A stretch of 64,000 nt of DNA from Antarcticirhabdus aurantiaca (GTDB lineage Bacteria; Pseudomonadota; Alphaproteobacteria; Rhizobiales; Rhizobiaceae), in contig NZ_VTOM01000008.1 in assembly GCF_009765365.1 (NCBI RefSeq), forward strand, positions 124,001-188,000. Reading direction: 5' to 3'. A program made the position numbers and the translations under genes. A model generated the notes under the pieces. It was not told where the DNA came from, made no database searches, and was given only the letters and a program-made list of their open reading frames with translations. Below are positions 15,826-24,603 of the stretch, piece by piece (positions within the stretch are counted from its first letter, which is position 1; each line of letters starts with the position of its first letter).

Positions 15826-17486
15826 TCGGGCAGCAGCCGGCCGTCGACCAGTCGGTACTGCCGGTCGAAGAAGCCGGGCTCGGTCTCGGCATGGGTGACG
15901 AGGAGAACGGTGCGCCCGGCGCAGGCCGAGCGAAGGTCGCGCAGGAAGGCGAGTTCGGCTTCGCGGTCGAGGCCGCTCGTCGGCTCGTCGAGCGCCAGCA
16001 CGGCGGCGCGCGACAGGAGGACGCGCGCGAGGCCGAGCCGGCGCGCCTGGCCGGCCGAGAGCGTGCGGCCGCCTTCGCCGAGCTCGGTGTCGAGGCCGCG
16101 CGGCATGGCGCGAACGGTGTCGCCGAGCCGCGCGCGGTCGAGCGCGTCCCACAGCTCCGCCTCGCCGGCATCGGCCCGCCCGACGAGGAGATTGCCGCGC
16201 ACCGTGTCGAGAAAGACCGGCGCGTTCTGCTCGAGAAGCGCGACGCGCGCGTGAAGGTCGGCGAGCCTCACGGCGGCGATGTCGGCGCCGGCGAGGCGGA
16301 TGCGGCCGGCCTGCGGCTCGGCGAGGCGCAGAAGGAGATGGAGAAGCGTCGATTTACCCGCGCCGCTCGCCCCCCGGATCGCGACCTGCGCACCGGCCGG
16401 GACGCAGAGGTCGAGGTTTCGCAGGACGGGGCGATCCGCCCGGTGGCCGAAGCGAACGCTCTCGAAGGCGACTGCGCCGCCCGGCGGGAGCGCCGTGGGA
16501 TCGGCGGGCTCGATCACCGCCTCCGGGCCCGTCGCCGCCTCGCGCAGGCGCCTCGCGGCGGCTTCCGCTTCGGCGAGGCGGGCGACGCTGCGCATGACGG
16601 CCGCGCTCGCCTCGAAGCTCGCGAGGATCGCGAGAAGCAGGCCGACCATCAGCGGCCCCTCGATCTCGCCGGCGCCGTGGGCGCGAAGACCGAGAACGAG
16701 AGTGCCGAGAAGCGTCGCGCCGGCCAGCGCCTGGATCGCTGCGCCGGCGCGGGCGGCGCGTCGGCCCTGGCTCTTGCGCAGCGCTCCGAGCCACCGGGCT
16801 TCTTCGGTGAATCGCGCCTCGGCCCACGGACGGGCGCCGAAGGCGACGATGTCGGCATGACCGTCGATCGTATCGAGGCAGGCGACCCGCAGCATGGCGG
16901 CGGCTTCGACGCTCGCCGCCGCGGCGCCGCCGCGATGCGAGGCGCGCACGAAGAGGGCGGGAACGAGGAGCGTCGCCGCCGTCCAGCCCGCGGCGTAGAC
17001 CAGTGCGGCATCCGGCAGGAGGATCGCGAGCGCCAGCACCATCGCCGCTCCGACGAGAAGGCTGCCGAGAAGCGGGCCGACCGCGAGAAGGAAGGCGGTG
17101 TCGAGGGCGTCGACGTCGGCCGTCAGGCGCGACACGAGGTCGCCGCGCCGCAGCCCCGGCCGCAACGCGCCGACGCGCGGCATCAGGCGGTGGAACAGCC
17201 AGGCGCGGATGGTGCCGAGGACGCGCAGGGTCGCGTCGTGGCCGACGAGCTTCTCGCCGTAGCGCGCCGCGATGCGCAGGAAGGACAGGCCGCGCACGGC
17301 CGCGGAGGGCGCGAAGAGGTTGAAGGACAACGCCGCCGTCGCGAGCGACGCGCCGGTCAGAAACCAGCCGGACAGGCCGAGAAGCGCGACGCCGGCCCCG
17401 AGCGCGACGAGCGCGAGAAGAAGCGTCGCCGCGAAGCGGCCGCGCTCGGCGAGAAAGAGCGGGCGAAAGAACAGGATCGCGCTCAC
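15819..17486 (-). CDS. cydC: heterodimeric ABC exporter subunit CydC
   Basis: A 555-residue half-transporter: six transmembrane helices in the first 320 residues, then the ATPase domain with Walker A GASGAGKST, Q-loop LLEQNAP, signature LSAGQARRLGLAR and Walker B VLALDEP. CydDC exports glutathione/cysteine or heme-related compounds and is needed to assemble the bd oxidase. The GTG start at 17486 overlaps the cydD stop (GTGA) and follows GGGAGG inside cydD. That arrangement defines it as the second gene of a cydDC operon. The cydAB genes lie divergently upstream of the pair. Confidence 0.92.
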   Translation of the reverse strand: MSAILFFRPLFLAERGRFAATLLLALVALGAGVALLGLSGWFLTGASLATAALSFNLFAPSAAVRGLSFLRIAARYGEKLVGHDATLRVLGTIRAWLFHRLMPRVGALRPGLRRGDLVSRLTADVDALDTAFLLAVGPLLGSLLVGAAMVLALAILLPDAALVYAAGWTAATLLVPALFVRASHRGGAAAASVEAAAMLRVACLDTIDGHADIVAFGARPWAEARFTEEARWLGALRKSQGRRAARAGAAIQALAGATLLGTLVLGLRAHGAGEIEGPLMVGLLLAILASFEASAAVMRSVARLAEAEAAARRLREAATGPEAVIEPADPTALPPGGAVAFESVRFGHRADRPVLRNLDLCVPAGAQVAIRGASGAGKSTLLHLLLRLAEPQAGRIRLAGADIAAVRLADLHARVALLEQNAPVFLDTVRGNLLVGRADAGEAELWDALDRARLGDTVRAMPRGLDTELGEGGRTLSAGQARRLGLARVLLSRAAVLALDEPTSGLDREAELAFLRDLRSACAGRTVLLVTHAETEPGFFDRQYRLVDGRLLPDQ

Positions 17487-19237
17487 GCGGCATCCTCCCT
17501 GCTGGCGTCGATCGGGCGGCTCGCGGGCACCGGCACGAGGCGGCCGTCGGCGAGGCGCAGCGTCCGGTCCATGCGGGCGGCGAGAGCCGCGGAATGGGTG
17601 GCGACGAGGAGCGTGCGCCCACGCGCGAAGTCGAGGAGGCCCTGCGTCACGCGCCGTGCCGTTTCGGCGTCGAGATGGGCGGTCGGCTCGTCGAGAAGGA
17701 TCACGGTTGGATCGCGCAGGTAGAGGCGGGCGAGCGCGACGCGCTGCGCCTCGCCGCCGGACAGGCCGAGCCCGTTCTCGCCGACCGGCGTATCGAGGCC
17801 GCCGGGCAGGGCGTCGGCGAAGTCCGTCACGCAGGCCTGCGCCGCCGCGGCCCGGATGGCGGCGGGATCCGCGCCCGGCCGGCCGAACCCGATGTTTTCC
17901 GCGATCGTGCCGCACACGAGGTGCGGGCGCTGGGGCACGAAGGCCAGCGTCTCGCGCAGCGTCGCCTCGTCGATCGCGTCGAGGGGGCGGCCTCCGATGC
18001 GGATGGTTCCCTCGGCCGCGCGCAGTCGCGCGAGCGCCTCGATCAGCGTCGATTTGCCGATGCCGCTCGGACCGACCAGGGCGACGCGGCCGCCCGCCGG
18101 AACCGACAGGTCGGCCCGGTCGATGATCGTCCGCGAACCGTCGGACAGCGCCACGCTCAGCCCGCTCGCCTCGATGCCGGAGGGGCCAAGTGTCGTCGCG
18201 GCGTTCGCGGCGGGAGGAACGGCGTCGAGAGCCGGCAGGCCGTCGAACAACCGGGCGATCTCCGCCACCGCGGCCTTGGCGCTCGCCCGGTCGTGGTAGT
18301 GCGCGGCCATGTTGCGCAGGGGCTGATAAACCTCGGGCGCCATCAGAAGGCAGAACAGGCCGGCTTCGAGCGACAAGGGCGCGGCGCGCAGGTCGACGAA
18401 GCCGAGATAGGTCAGCCCGACATAGAGCGCGACGCCCGCGACGCCGAGCGCCGCGAAGAACTCCAGCACCGCCGAGGACAGGAAGGCGATGCGAAGGACC
18501 CGCAGCGTGCGCCGGCGCAGCTCGTCGGTCGCGCGCTCGCAGGCCTCCGCCTCCGCTTCGCCGCGCCCGAAAAGCGTCAGCGTCACGAGGCCGCGCAGCC
18601 GGTCGGCGAAGTGGCCGGACAGGCGCGAGAAGGCGGTGGCCTGCGCGTCGCTCGCCGCCTGCGCGCCCCAGCCGACGAGCGCCATGAATACGGGGATGAG
18701 CGGCGCGGTCACGAGGAAGAGGAGGCCCGCCACCCAGTCGACGGACAAAACGAAGCCGGCAAAGGCCACCGGCAGCGTCGCCGCCGCGATGCTCGCCGGC
18801 AGGAAGCGGGCGTAGAAGCCGTCGAGGGCTTCGACCCGGTCGATCGCGGCCGCGGCCAGCGCGCCGGACGAGCGCTCGCCGCTCCAGTTCGGCTGCGCCG
18901 CGAGGAGGCGCGCCAGAAGGGCGCCGCGCAGCGCCAGCTTGATCCGCTCGGCCGCGTCGACCGCCGCGGTCTCGCCGATGAGGCCGAGAAGCACCCGCAG
19001 GGTGAGAAGGCCGCCGAGAAGGGCCAGCGCCGGCGCAAGCGCGTCGAGTGGTGCCGCCTCGCCCACGGCCCGGCCGAGAATGTTCGCGAGAACCATCGCC
19101 TGCGCGACAAGGAGCAGGCCGGACAGGAGCGGCGCCGCGACGGCGACGAGCAGCGGCCCGCCGCCCTTCGTCCGAAGGCTTCGCATCCAGCGCGTGGCTT
19201 CGCGCTCGCTCTCGCGCCGCATGGTCGCCTCGGTCAT
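17483..19237 (-). CDS. cydD: heterodimeric ABC exporter subunit CydD
   Basis: A 584-residue membrane ATPase: six transmembrane helices (starting at GPLLVAVAAPLLSGLLLVAQ), then an ATPase domain with Walker A GPSGIGKST, Q-loop FVPQRPH, signature LSGGEAQRVALARL and Walker B VILLDEP. It is the first gene of the cydDC pair that supports bd-oxidase maturation. The open frame reaches 19309, but that stretch contains the Fnr box, so the true start is taken as ATG 19237 (or 19222). cydC is translationally coupled downstream. Confidence 0.92.
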   Translation of the reverse strand: MTEATMRRESEREATRWMRSLRTKGGGPLLVAVAAPLLSGLLLVAQAMVLANILGRAVGEAAPLDALAPALALLGGLLTLRVLLGLIGETAAVDAAERIKLALRGALLARLLAAQPNWSGERSSGALAAAAIDRVEALDGFYARFLPASIAAATLPVAFAGFVLSVDWVAGLLFLVTAPLIPVFMALVGWGAQAASDAQATAFSRLSGHFADRLRGLVTLTLFGRGEAEAEACERATDELRRRTLRVLRIAFLSSAVLEFFAALGVAGVALYVGLTYLGFVDLRAAPLSLEAGLFCLLMAPEVYQPLRNMAAHYHDRASAKAAVAEIARLFDGLPALDAVPPAANAATTLGPSGIEASGLSVALSDGSRTIIDRADLSVPAGGRVALVGPSGIGKSTLIEALARLRAAEGTIRIGGRPLDAIDEATLRETLAFVPQRPHLVCGTIAENIGFGRPGADPAAIRAAAAQACVTDFADALPGGLDTPVGENGLGLSGGEAQRVALARLYLRDPTVILLDEPTAHLDAETARRVTQGLLDFARGRTLLVATHSAALAARMDRTLRLADGRLVPVPASRPIDASREDAA

Positions 19238-19295
19238 CGCCCCGTCCGTTCTTGTCGCGTCGAAGCGGCGATAGGGCAGGGGAGCGGGAGGAGCA

Positions 19296-19309
19296 TTGAT
19301 CCTGATCAA
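19296..19309. promoter_or_regulatory. Fnr/FixK-type binding site between cydDC and cydABX
   Basis: A perfect palindrome TTGAT-CCTG-ATCAA, the consensus anaerobox for FNR/FnrN/FixK proteins. It sits 58 bases before the cydD start and 81 bases before the cydA start on the other strand, so a single site could serve both promoters. An Fnr-type gene with the matching recognition helix lies next to the locus. The exact consensus in a GC-rich genome makes chance unlikely. Confidence 0.85.
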
Positions 19310-19390
19310 GGCGCTCCGCCCCGGCCCGGGCTAGGGCTCGTCCGGCGCCGGCGAACGACCGGTCGCGCTCCCCCGGCGAGGTGATTTCCG

Positions 19391-20977
19391 ATGATCGACA
19401 TGACGGTCGTCGACCTGTCGCGACTGCAGTTCGCGGCGACGGCGATGTACCATTTCCTTTTCGTGCCGCTGACGCTCGGCCTGTCCTTCCTGATGGCCAT
19501 CATGGAGAGCGTCTACGTGATGACGGGCCGCGAGGTCTGGCGGCGCATGACGCTCTTCTGGGGCACGCTCTTCGGCATCAACTTCGCCATGGGCGTCGCA
19601 ACTGGCATCGTCATGGAATTCCAGTTCGGCATGAACTGGAGCTATTATTCGCATTATGTCGGCGACGTCTTCGGCGCGCCGCTGGCGATCGAGGGCCTGA
19701 TGGCCTTCTTCCTCGAAGCGACCTTTATCGGCCTCTTCTTCTTCGGCTGGGACCGCCTGAGCCGCATCGGACACCTCTGCGTCACCTGGCTCGTGGCGCT
19801 GGGCGCGAACTTCTCGGCCCTCTGGATCCTGATCGCCAACGGCTGGATGCAGAACCCGGTCGGCTCGACCTTCAATCCTGACACGATGCGCATGGAGATC
19901 ACCGACTTCATGGCGGTGATCTTCAATCCGGTGGCGCAGGCGAAGTTCGTCCACACGGTCTCGGCCGGCTACGTCACGGGCGCGATGTTCGTGATGAGCA
20001 TCTCGGCCTGGTTCATGCTGCGCGGCCGTCATCTCGACCTCGCCAAACGCTCCATGGCGGTGGCGGCGAGCTTCGGCCTCGCCTCGGCGCTCTCGGTGGT
20101 CGTCCTCGGCGACGAGAGCGGTTACGCCGCGACCGAGCACCAGAAGATGAAGATCGCGGCGATGGAGGCCATGTGGCACACCGAGCCCGCGCCCGCCGGC
20201 TTCAACCTCTTCGCCATTCCCGGCGACAAGGAGAACTCCTTCGAGGTCCAGGTGCCCTATGCGCTCGGCCTCATCGCGACCCGCTCGCTGTCGGGCGAGA
20301 TCCCCGGCATCCTCGACCTCGTCGAGCTCGCGGGCAATCGCATCCGCAACGGCATGGTCGCCTACGAGGCGCTGCAGGCCATCCGCGCCGACAGCTCGGA
20401 CCAGGCGGCGCGCGAGACCTTCTCGGCCACCTGGAAGGACCTCGGCTACGCGCTTCTCCTGAAGCGCTACCGCGAGGACGTCGCCAACGCCACGCCCGAG
20501 GAGATCACGCAGGCCGCCTTCGACACCGTGCCCGGCGTCGCGCCGCTCTTCTGGAGCTTCCGCGTGATGGTGGCGCTCGGCTTCTACCTCATCGCCTTCT
20601 TCGCGGTGGCCTTCTGGCTCGCCTCGAAGCACCGGCTGGGCGAGAGCCGCACGCTTCTCTGGATCGCGCTGTTCAGCCTGCCGGCACCGTGGATCGCCAT
20701 CGAGGCCGGCTGGTTCATCGCCGAATACGGCCGCCAGCCCTGGGTCGTGGAAGGCGTCCTGCCGACCTTCTACGCCGCCTCCGGCCTGACGCTGACGGAC
20801 CTCGCGATCAGCCTCGGCTTCTTCCTCACGCTCTACACCGCGCTCGCCGTGATCATGGTGATCCTGATGCTCAAGGTCATTAAGGCGGGGCCGAGCCGGA
20901 CGAACGTCCTCCTCGACGGGGTCGCCGGCGGCTCCGCCGTGCCGGCCGGCGCCGCCGCCGCGCCCGAAACGCGCTGA
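19391..20977 (+). CDS. cydA: cytochrome bd ubiquinol oxidase subunit I
   Basis: A 528-residue integral membrane protein, close to the E. coli length. Heme ligands and signatures are visible: His21 in ATAMYHFLF (heme b595), the second His in AKFVHTVSAGY (heme b558), the acidic pair region IEGLMAFFLEATFIG, and the terminal GRQPW block. The quinol-binding Q-loop is the long type (AMWHTEPAPAGFNLFAIPG, through LGYALLLKRY), as in E. coli cydA. It reduces oxygen to water with high affinity while oxidising ubiquinol. Start 19391 (MIDMTVVDLSRLQFA) puts the first helix correctly. It heads the cydABX-hemN operon; the Fnr box lies upstream. Confidence 0.96.
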   Translation: MIDMTVVDLSRLQFAATAMYHFLFVPLTLGLSFLMAIMESVYVMTGREVWRRMTLFWGTLFGINFAMGVATGIVMEFQFGMNWSYYSHYVGDVFGAPLAIEGLMAFFLEATFIGLFFFGWDRLSRIGHLCVTWLVALGANFSALWILIANGWMQNPVGSTFNPDTMRMEITDFMAVIFNPVAQAKFVHTVSAGYVTGAMFVMSISAWFMLRGRHLDLAKRSMAVAASFGLASALSVVVLGDESGYAATEHQKMKIAAMEAMWHTEPAPAGFNLFAIPGDKENSFEVQVPYALGLIATRSLSGEIPGILDLVELAGNRIRNGMVAYEALQAIRADSSDQAARETFSATWKDLGYALLLKRYREDVANATPEEITQAAFDTVPGVAPLFWSFRVMVALGFYLIAFFAVAFWLASKHRLGESRTLLWIALFSLPAPWIAIEAGWFIAEYGRQPWVVEGVLPTFYAASGLTLTDLAISLGFFLTLYTALAVIMVILMLKVIKAGPSRTNVLLDGVAGGSAVPAGAAAAPETR

Positions 20978-21003
20978 CCCAGACCCCCAAGGATCGAAGC
21001 GAC

Positions 21004-22152
21004 ATGACCAACATACCTCTCGACTACGAGACCATGCGTCTCGTCTGGTGGGTGCTGCTCGGCACCCTCCTCATCGGCTTCGCGATCATGGACGGCTACG
21101 ACCTCGGCGTCGGCGCGCTCCTGCCCTTCGTCGGGCGGACCGACGAGGAGCGGCGGGTTCTCATCAACCTCGTCGGCCCGACCTGGGAGGGCAACCAGGT
21201 CTGGCTGATCCTCGGCGGCGGAGCGATCTTCGCGGCCTGGCCGGCGCTCTACGCGGCGAGCTTCTCCGGCTTCTATCTCGCCATGATCACGATCCTCCTG
21301 GCGCTGATCCTGCGGCCGGTCGGCTTCAAGTTCCGCGGCAAGGTCGCCGATCCGCGCTGGCGGGAGGCCTGGGACTGGGCGCTCTTCGTCGGCGGCTTCG
21401 TGCCGGCGCTGATCGCGGGCGTGGCGGTCGGCAACGTGCTTCTCGGCGTGCCCTTCGGCCTCGACGCGACGCTGCGGCCCCACTACGAGGGCAACTTCTT
21501 CGGCCTCCTGTCGCCCTTCGCGCTGCTCGCCGGCCTCGTCAGCGTGTCCATGTGCGTCGCCCACGGCGCCGCGGTGATCGCGGCGCGCTGCGAGGGACCG
21601 GTCGCGGTCCGGGCGCGACGCTATGGCCGGGCGGCGGCGGCGACGACGACGGTGCTCTTCGGTCTCGGCGGGCTCTGGGTCGCCTTCGGCATGGACGGCT
21701 ACGTCGTCACGAGCGTGCAGGACGCGGCGGCGCCCTCCAACCCGCTCGCCAAGACGGTGGCGACGCAAGCCGGCGCCTGGATCCTCAACTACGGCCGCCA
21801 TCCCTGGATGCTGATCGCCCCGGCGCTCGGCCTTTTCGGGCCGCTCCTCGCCCGGCACGCCATGGGACGCGGCGCATCGACGACGGCGATCCTCGCCACC
21901 AGCGCCTCGATCGTCGGCATCGTGTCGACGGCCGGCCTTTCGCTGTTTCCCTTCCTCCTGCCGTCCTCGATCGCGCCGGACACGAGCCTCACCGTCTGGG
22001 ACGCCTCGTCCAGCCACCTGACGCTCTTCGTCATGCTGGTCGCGACGGTGATCTTCCTGCCGCTGATCCTTGCCTACACGACCTGGGTCTACCGCGTGAT
22101 GAGCGGGCCCGTGACGCCGGACTCGATCGGCCGCAACCCCAACGCCTATTGA
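21004..22152 (+). CDS. cydB: cytochrome bd ubiquinol oxidase subunit II
   Basis: A 382-aa membrane protein with about nine predicted helices, 26 bp downstream of cydA. The opening MRLVWWVLLGTLLIGFAIMD, then GYDLGVGALLPFVG and the NQVWLILGGGAIFAAWP block are diagnostic for CydB. It supports the heme-bearing subunit in the bd oxidase complex of the inner membrane. Length and N-terminus agree with the E. coli protein (379 aa). It is followed after 15 bases by the small third subunit. Confidence 0.95.
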   Translation: MTNIPLDYETMRLVWWVLLGTLLIGFAIMDGYDLGVGALLPFVGRTDEERRVLINLVGPTWEGNQVWLILGGGAIFAAWPALYAASFSGFYLAMITILLALILRPVGFKFRGKVADPRWREAWDWALFVGGFVPALIAGVAVGNVLLGVPFGLDATLRPHYEGNFFGLLSPFALLAGLVSVSMCVAHGAAVIAARCEGPVAVRARRYGRAAAATTTVLFGLGGLWVAFGMDGYVVTSVQDAAAPSNPLAKTVATQAGAWILNYGRHPWMLIAPALGLFGPLLARHAMGRGASTTAILATSASIVGIVSTAGLSLFPFLLPSSIAPDTSLTVWDASSSHLTLFVMLVATVIFLPLILAYTTWVYRVMSGPVTPDSIGRNPNAY

Positions 22153-22167
22153 AGGAGGCTCGCCGCG

Positions 22168-22344
22168 ATGTGGTACTTTTCCTGGGTTCTCGGCGTCGGT
22201 CTCGCCTGCGCCTTCGCGATCCTCAACGCCATGTGGTTCGAGATGAAGGAGGATCGCCGGCTGTCGGCCCTGGCGCCGGTTCGGCCGGGTCTGGACATCG
22301 ACAGCCGCGGCGATCCCGAACCGGGGCGGCGCGCCGCGCCATGA
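22168..22344 (+). CDS. cydX: cytochrome bd oxidase small subunit CydX
   Basis: A 58-residue single-helix protein, MWYFSWVLGVGLACAFAILN followed by AMWFEMKEDRR, which is the CydX signature (Trp-Tyr-Phe start, Glu after the helix). CydX stabilises the heme groups of the bd complex. The gene lies 15 bp after cydB behind GGAGG and overlaps the hemN start by ATGA. It is too short for most automatic gene calls. The C-terminal 30 residues after the helix are longer than in the 37-aa E. coli protein and are Pro/Arg-rich. Confidence 0.9.
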   Translation: MWYFSWVLGVGLACAFAILNAMWFEMKEDRRLSALAPVRPGLDIDSRGDPEPGRRAAP

Positions 22345-23672
22345 GCGAGGATCTCGTCGCCCGCTATGGCGCGCGCACGGCGCCCCGCTACACCTCCTAT
22401 CCAACGGCTGCGGACTTCACCGCTGCCGTGGGGCCTGCCGAGCACGCGCGATGGCTCGGCGCGCTCGACCCGGCCGAGCCCGTCTCGATCTATCTGCACG
22501 TCCCTTACTGCCGCGAGATCTGCGCCTATTGCGGCTGCCACGCCAAGGCAGTGCGCCGGGACGAGCCGGTCGCGGCGCTCCGGGCGGCGCTTGGAGCCGA
22601 GATCCGGCTCGTCGCCGATCGCCTCCCGAACCGCCTGACGATCGGGCGCCTCGCCTTCGGCGGCGGAACGCCCTCGATCCTCGGCGTCGAGGGGCTGGCG
22701 GCGGTCGTCGGCGCGCTCGGCGAGCGCTTCGATGTCGATCCTCAAGCGGAGCGCTCGATCGAACTCGACCCGCGCTTCGTCGACGCGGCGCTCTGCGACG
22801 GGCTGGCAGGGCTCGGCTTCAACCGGGTGAGCCTCGGCGTCCAGGACGTCGAGCCCCGCGTCCAGGCCGCGATCGGCCGCGTCCAGCCCATCGAGACAGT
22901 GGAAGCGGCCGTGCGGCTGGTCCGTTCGGCCGGCATTCGGAGGCTCAACCTCGACCTCATCTACGGTCTGCCGCACCAGAGCGAGAACAGCCTCGCGCGG
23001 ACCTGCGAGGCGGTGATCGCCCTTGGGCCGGACCGCGTCGCGGCCTACGGCTACGCGCACCTGCCGCAGCGGCGGGCCAACCAGCGGCTCGTCGACGCGT
23101 CGGCGCTGCCAGGCGCGCGCGAGCGGTTCGCGCAATCCGCGACGATCGCCGCGCGCTTCCAGGCCCACGGCTACCAGGCCATCGGCATCGATCACTACGC
23201 GCGGCTCTGCGATCCCCTGGCCGCGGCGGTGCGCGGCGGTTCCCTGCGGCGCAACTTCCAGGGCTATACGGACGACGCATGCAGCACGCTGATCGGCTTC
23301 GGGCCGTCGGCCGTGTCGCAACTGCCGGGCGGCTTCGCGCAGAACCTCGGCTCGATCAGCGGCTGGCACGAGCGGATCGCCGCCGGCGATCTCGCGACCG
23401 CCCGCGGCCATGCCGCGACGGGCGACGACCGGGTCAGGGCGGCCATCATCGAGAGCCTGATGTGCCGCTTCCGCGCCGAACTCGGCGGCGATGCACCCCG
23501 CTTCGGCGACGAGATCGCGCTCCTGCGCCCGCTCGTCGCCGACGGGCTCGTGGAGGTGCGCGAGGGAATGGTCGCGGTCACGCGAGCCGGCCGCCCCTTC
23601 GTCCGGCTCGTCGCCGCGGTGTTCGACCGCTTCCGCACCGAGGCGACGGCGAACTTCAGCGGCGCGGTCTGA
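22341..23672 (+). CDS. hemN: oxygen-independent coproporphyrinogen III dehydrogenase
   Basis: A 443-aa radical-SAM enzyme of heme synthesis. The cluster motif is in HVPYCREICAYCGCH (C-x3-C-x2-C, plus the extra Cys of HemN), after the N-terminal PRYTSYPTA that binds substrate. FGGGTPS and LDLIYGLPHQ follow. It decarboxylates coproporphyrinogen III when oxygen is scarce. Its ATG overlaps the cydX stop (ATGA), so heme supply and the heme-rich bd oxidase are co-translated from one low-oxygen operon. The C-terminal HemN domain ends with GRPFVRLVAAVFD. Confidence 0.95.
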   Translation: MSEDLVARYGARTAPRYTSYPTAADFTAAVGPAEHARWLGALDPAEPVSIYLHVPYCREICAYCGCHAKAVRRDEPVAALRAALGAEIRLVADRLPNRLTIGRLAFGGGTPSILGVEGLAAVVGALGERFDVDPQAERSIELDPRFVDAALCDGLAGLGFNRVSLGVQDVEPRVQAAIGRVQPIETVEAAVRLVRSAGIRRLNLDLIYGLPHQSENSLARTCEAVIALGPDRVAAYGYAHLPQRRANQRLVDASALPGARERFAQSATIAARFQAHGYQAIGIDHYARLCDPLAAAVRGGSLRRNFQGYTDDACSTLIGFGPSAVSQLPGGFAQNLGSISGWHERIAAGDLATARGHAATGDDRVRAAIIESLMCRFRAELGGDAPRFGDEIALLRPLVADGLVEVREGMVAVTRAGRPFVRLVAAVFDRFRTEATANFSGAV

Positions 23673-23796
23673 TCGAGACGCCTTCCCGTTCGGCGAGGAT
23701 GCAGAGCCGGCTTCGCATCCATGCCGCCGCGTCCCGGAACCGGCGCCGCCGGCGCGTCTTCCCCAGCGATCGGCACGAGGCGTTAGGGAGCGAAGG

Positions 23797-24603
23797 ATGG
23801 CATCGGGCGAGCGGGAGTTCGAGGGAAGCGGCGGTGCACCGCCGACCGGAGCGTTCTGGCCGTCCCGCCTCCTGATCGTGCGGCACGGCGAGAGCCTCGG
23901 CAACGTCGCGCGCAACGCCGCGCTCGCCGGCGGCTCGGCTCGCATCGACATCGCCGACCGCGACATGGACGTGCCCTTGAGCCCGCTCGGCCGCGAGCAG
24001 GCGGAGAGCGTCGGGCTCTGGCTCGCCGAGTTGCCGGCAGAGGAGCGTCCGGAGGTCGTTTTGTCCTCCCCCTATGCCCGCGCCCGGGAAACGGCCGAGA
24101 TCATCGCGCGGGCGGGGCGCCTGGACGTCGCCCGGCCGCGCCTCGACGAGCGCCTGCGCGAAAAGGAGTTCGGGATCCTCGATCGGCTGACGGCGGGCGG
24201 GATCGCCGAGCTCTTTCCCGATCAGGCGGAGCATCGACGCCTTCTCGGCAAGTTCTACCACCGCCCGCCGGGCGGCGAGAGCTGGTGCGACGTGATCCTC
24301 CGGCTGCGCAGCCTCCTCGAAACGCTCGCTCTCCATCATCGCGGGCAGCGCGTGATGATTGTCTGCCATCAGGTCGTCGTCCTGTGCCTGCGCTACATCA
24401 TCGAGGGCATGGATGAGGCGCAGATCCTGGCGATCGACCGGGACGGGGACGTCGCCAATTGCGGGCTGACGGAGTATGCCTGCCGCCCCTCGCCGGGGCC
24501 TGCATCCGCGCCCGTCCTGCAGCGCTACAACTTCACCGCCCCGCTGCGCCGGCAGGGGACGCCCGTCACCGCCGAGCCGGACGCGAAGGAGACGGCGCCG
24601 TGA
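23797..24603 (+). CDS. histidine phosphatase family protein
   Basis: A 268-residue branch-1 histidine phosphatase. Phospho-acceptor His lies in LLIVRHGESLGN (about residue 30), partner residues in SPYARARETAEII, Glu in REKEFGILD, and the second His in VMIVCHQVVV. The N-terminal 25 and C-terminal 45 residues are unassigned tails. Substrate could be a sugar phosphate or nucleotide; the motif set does not tell. Its stop overlaps the GTG start of the NAD(P)HX dehydratase gene (GTGA), so the two are an operon. Confidence 0.85.
   Translation: MASGEREFEGSGGAPPTGAFWPSRLLIVRHGESLGNVARNAALAGGSARIDIADRDMDVPLSPLGREQAESVGLWLAELPAEERPEVVLSSPYARARETAEIIARAGRLDVARPRLDERLREKEFGILDRLTAGGIAELFPDQAEHRRLLGKFYHRPPGGESWCDVILRLRSLLETLALHHRGQRVMIVCHQVVVLCLRYIIEGMDEAQILAIDRDGDVANCGLTEYACRPSPGPASAPVLQRYNFTAPLRRQGTPVTAEPDAKETAP

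Noticed and set aside
19238-19309. N-terminal extension of CydD from a TTG at 19309
   Set aside because: It would place the Fnr box inside the coding region and has no ribosome-binding site; the downstream ATG fits the family.
21048-22340. N-terminal part of the 874-codon plus-strand ORF ahead of hemN
   Set aside because: Frame-shifted shadow of cydB; true hemN begins at 22341.
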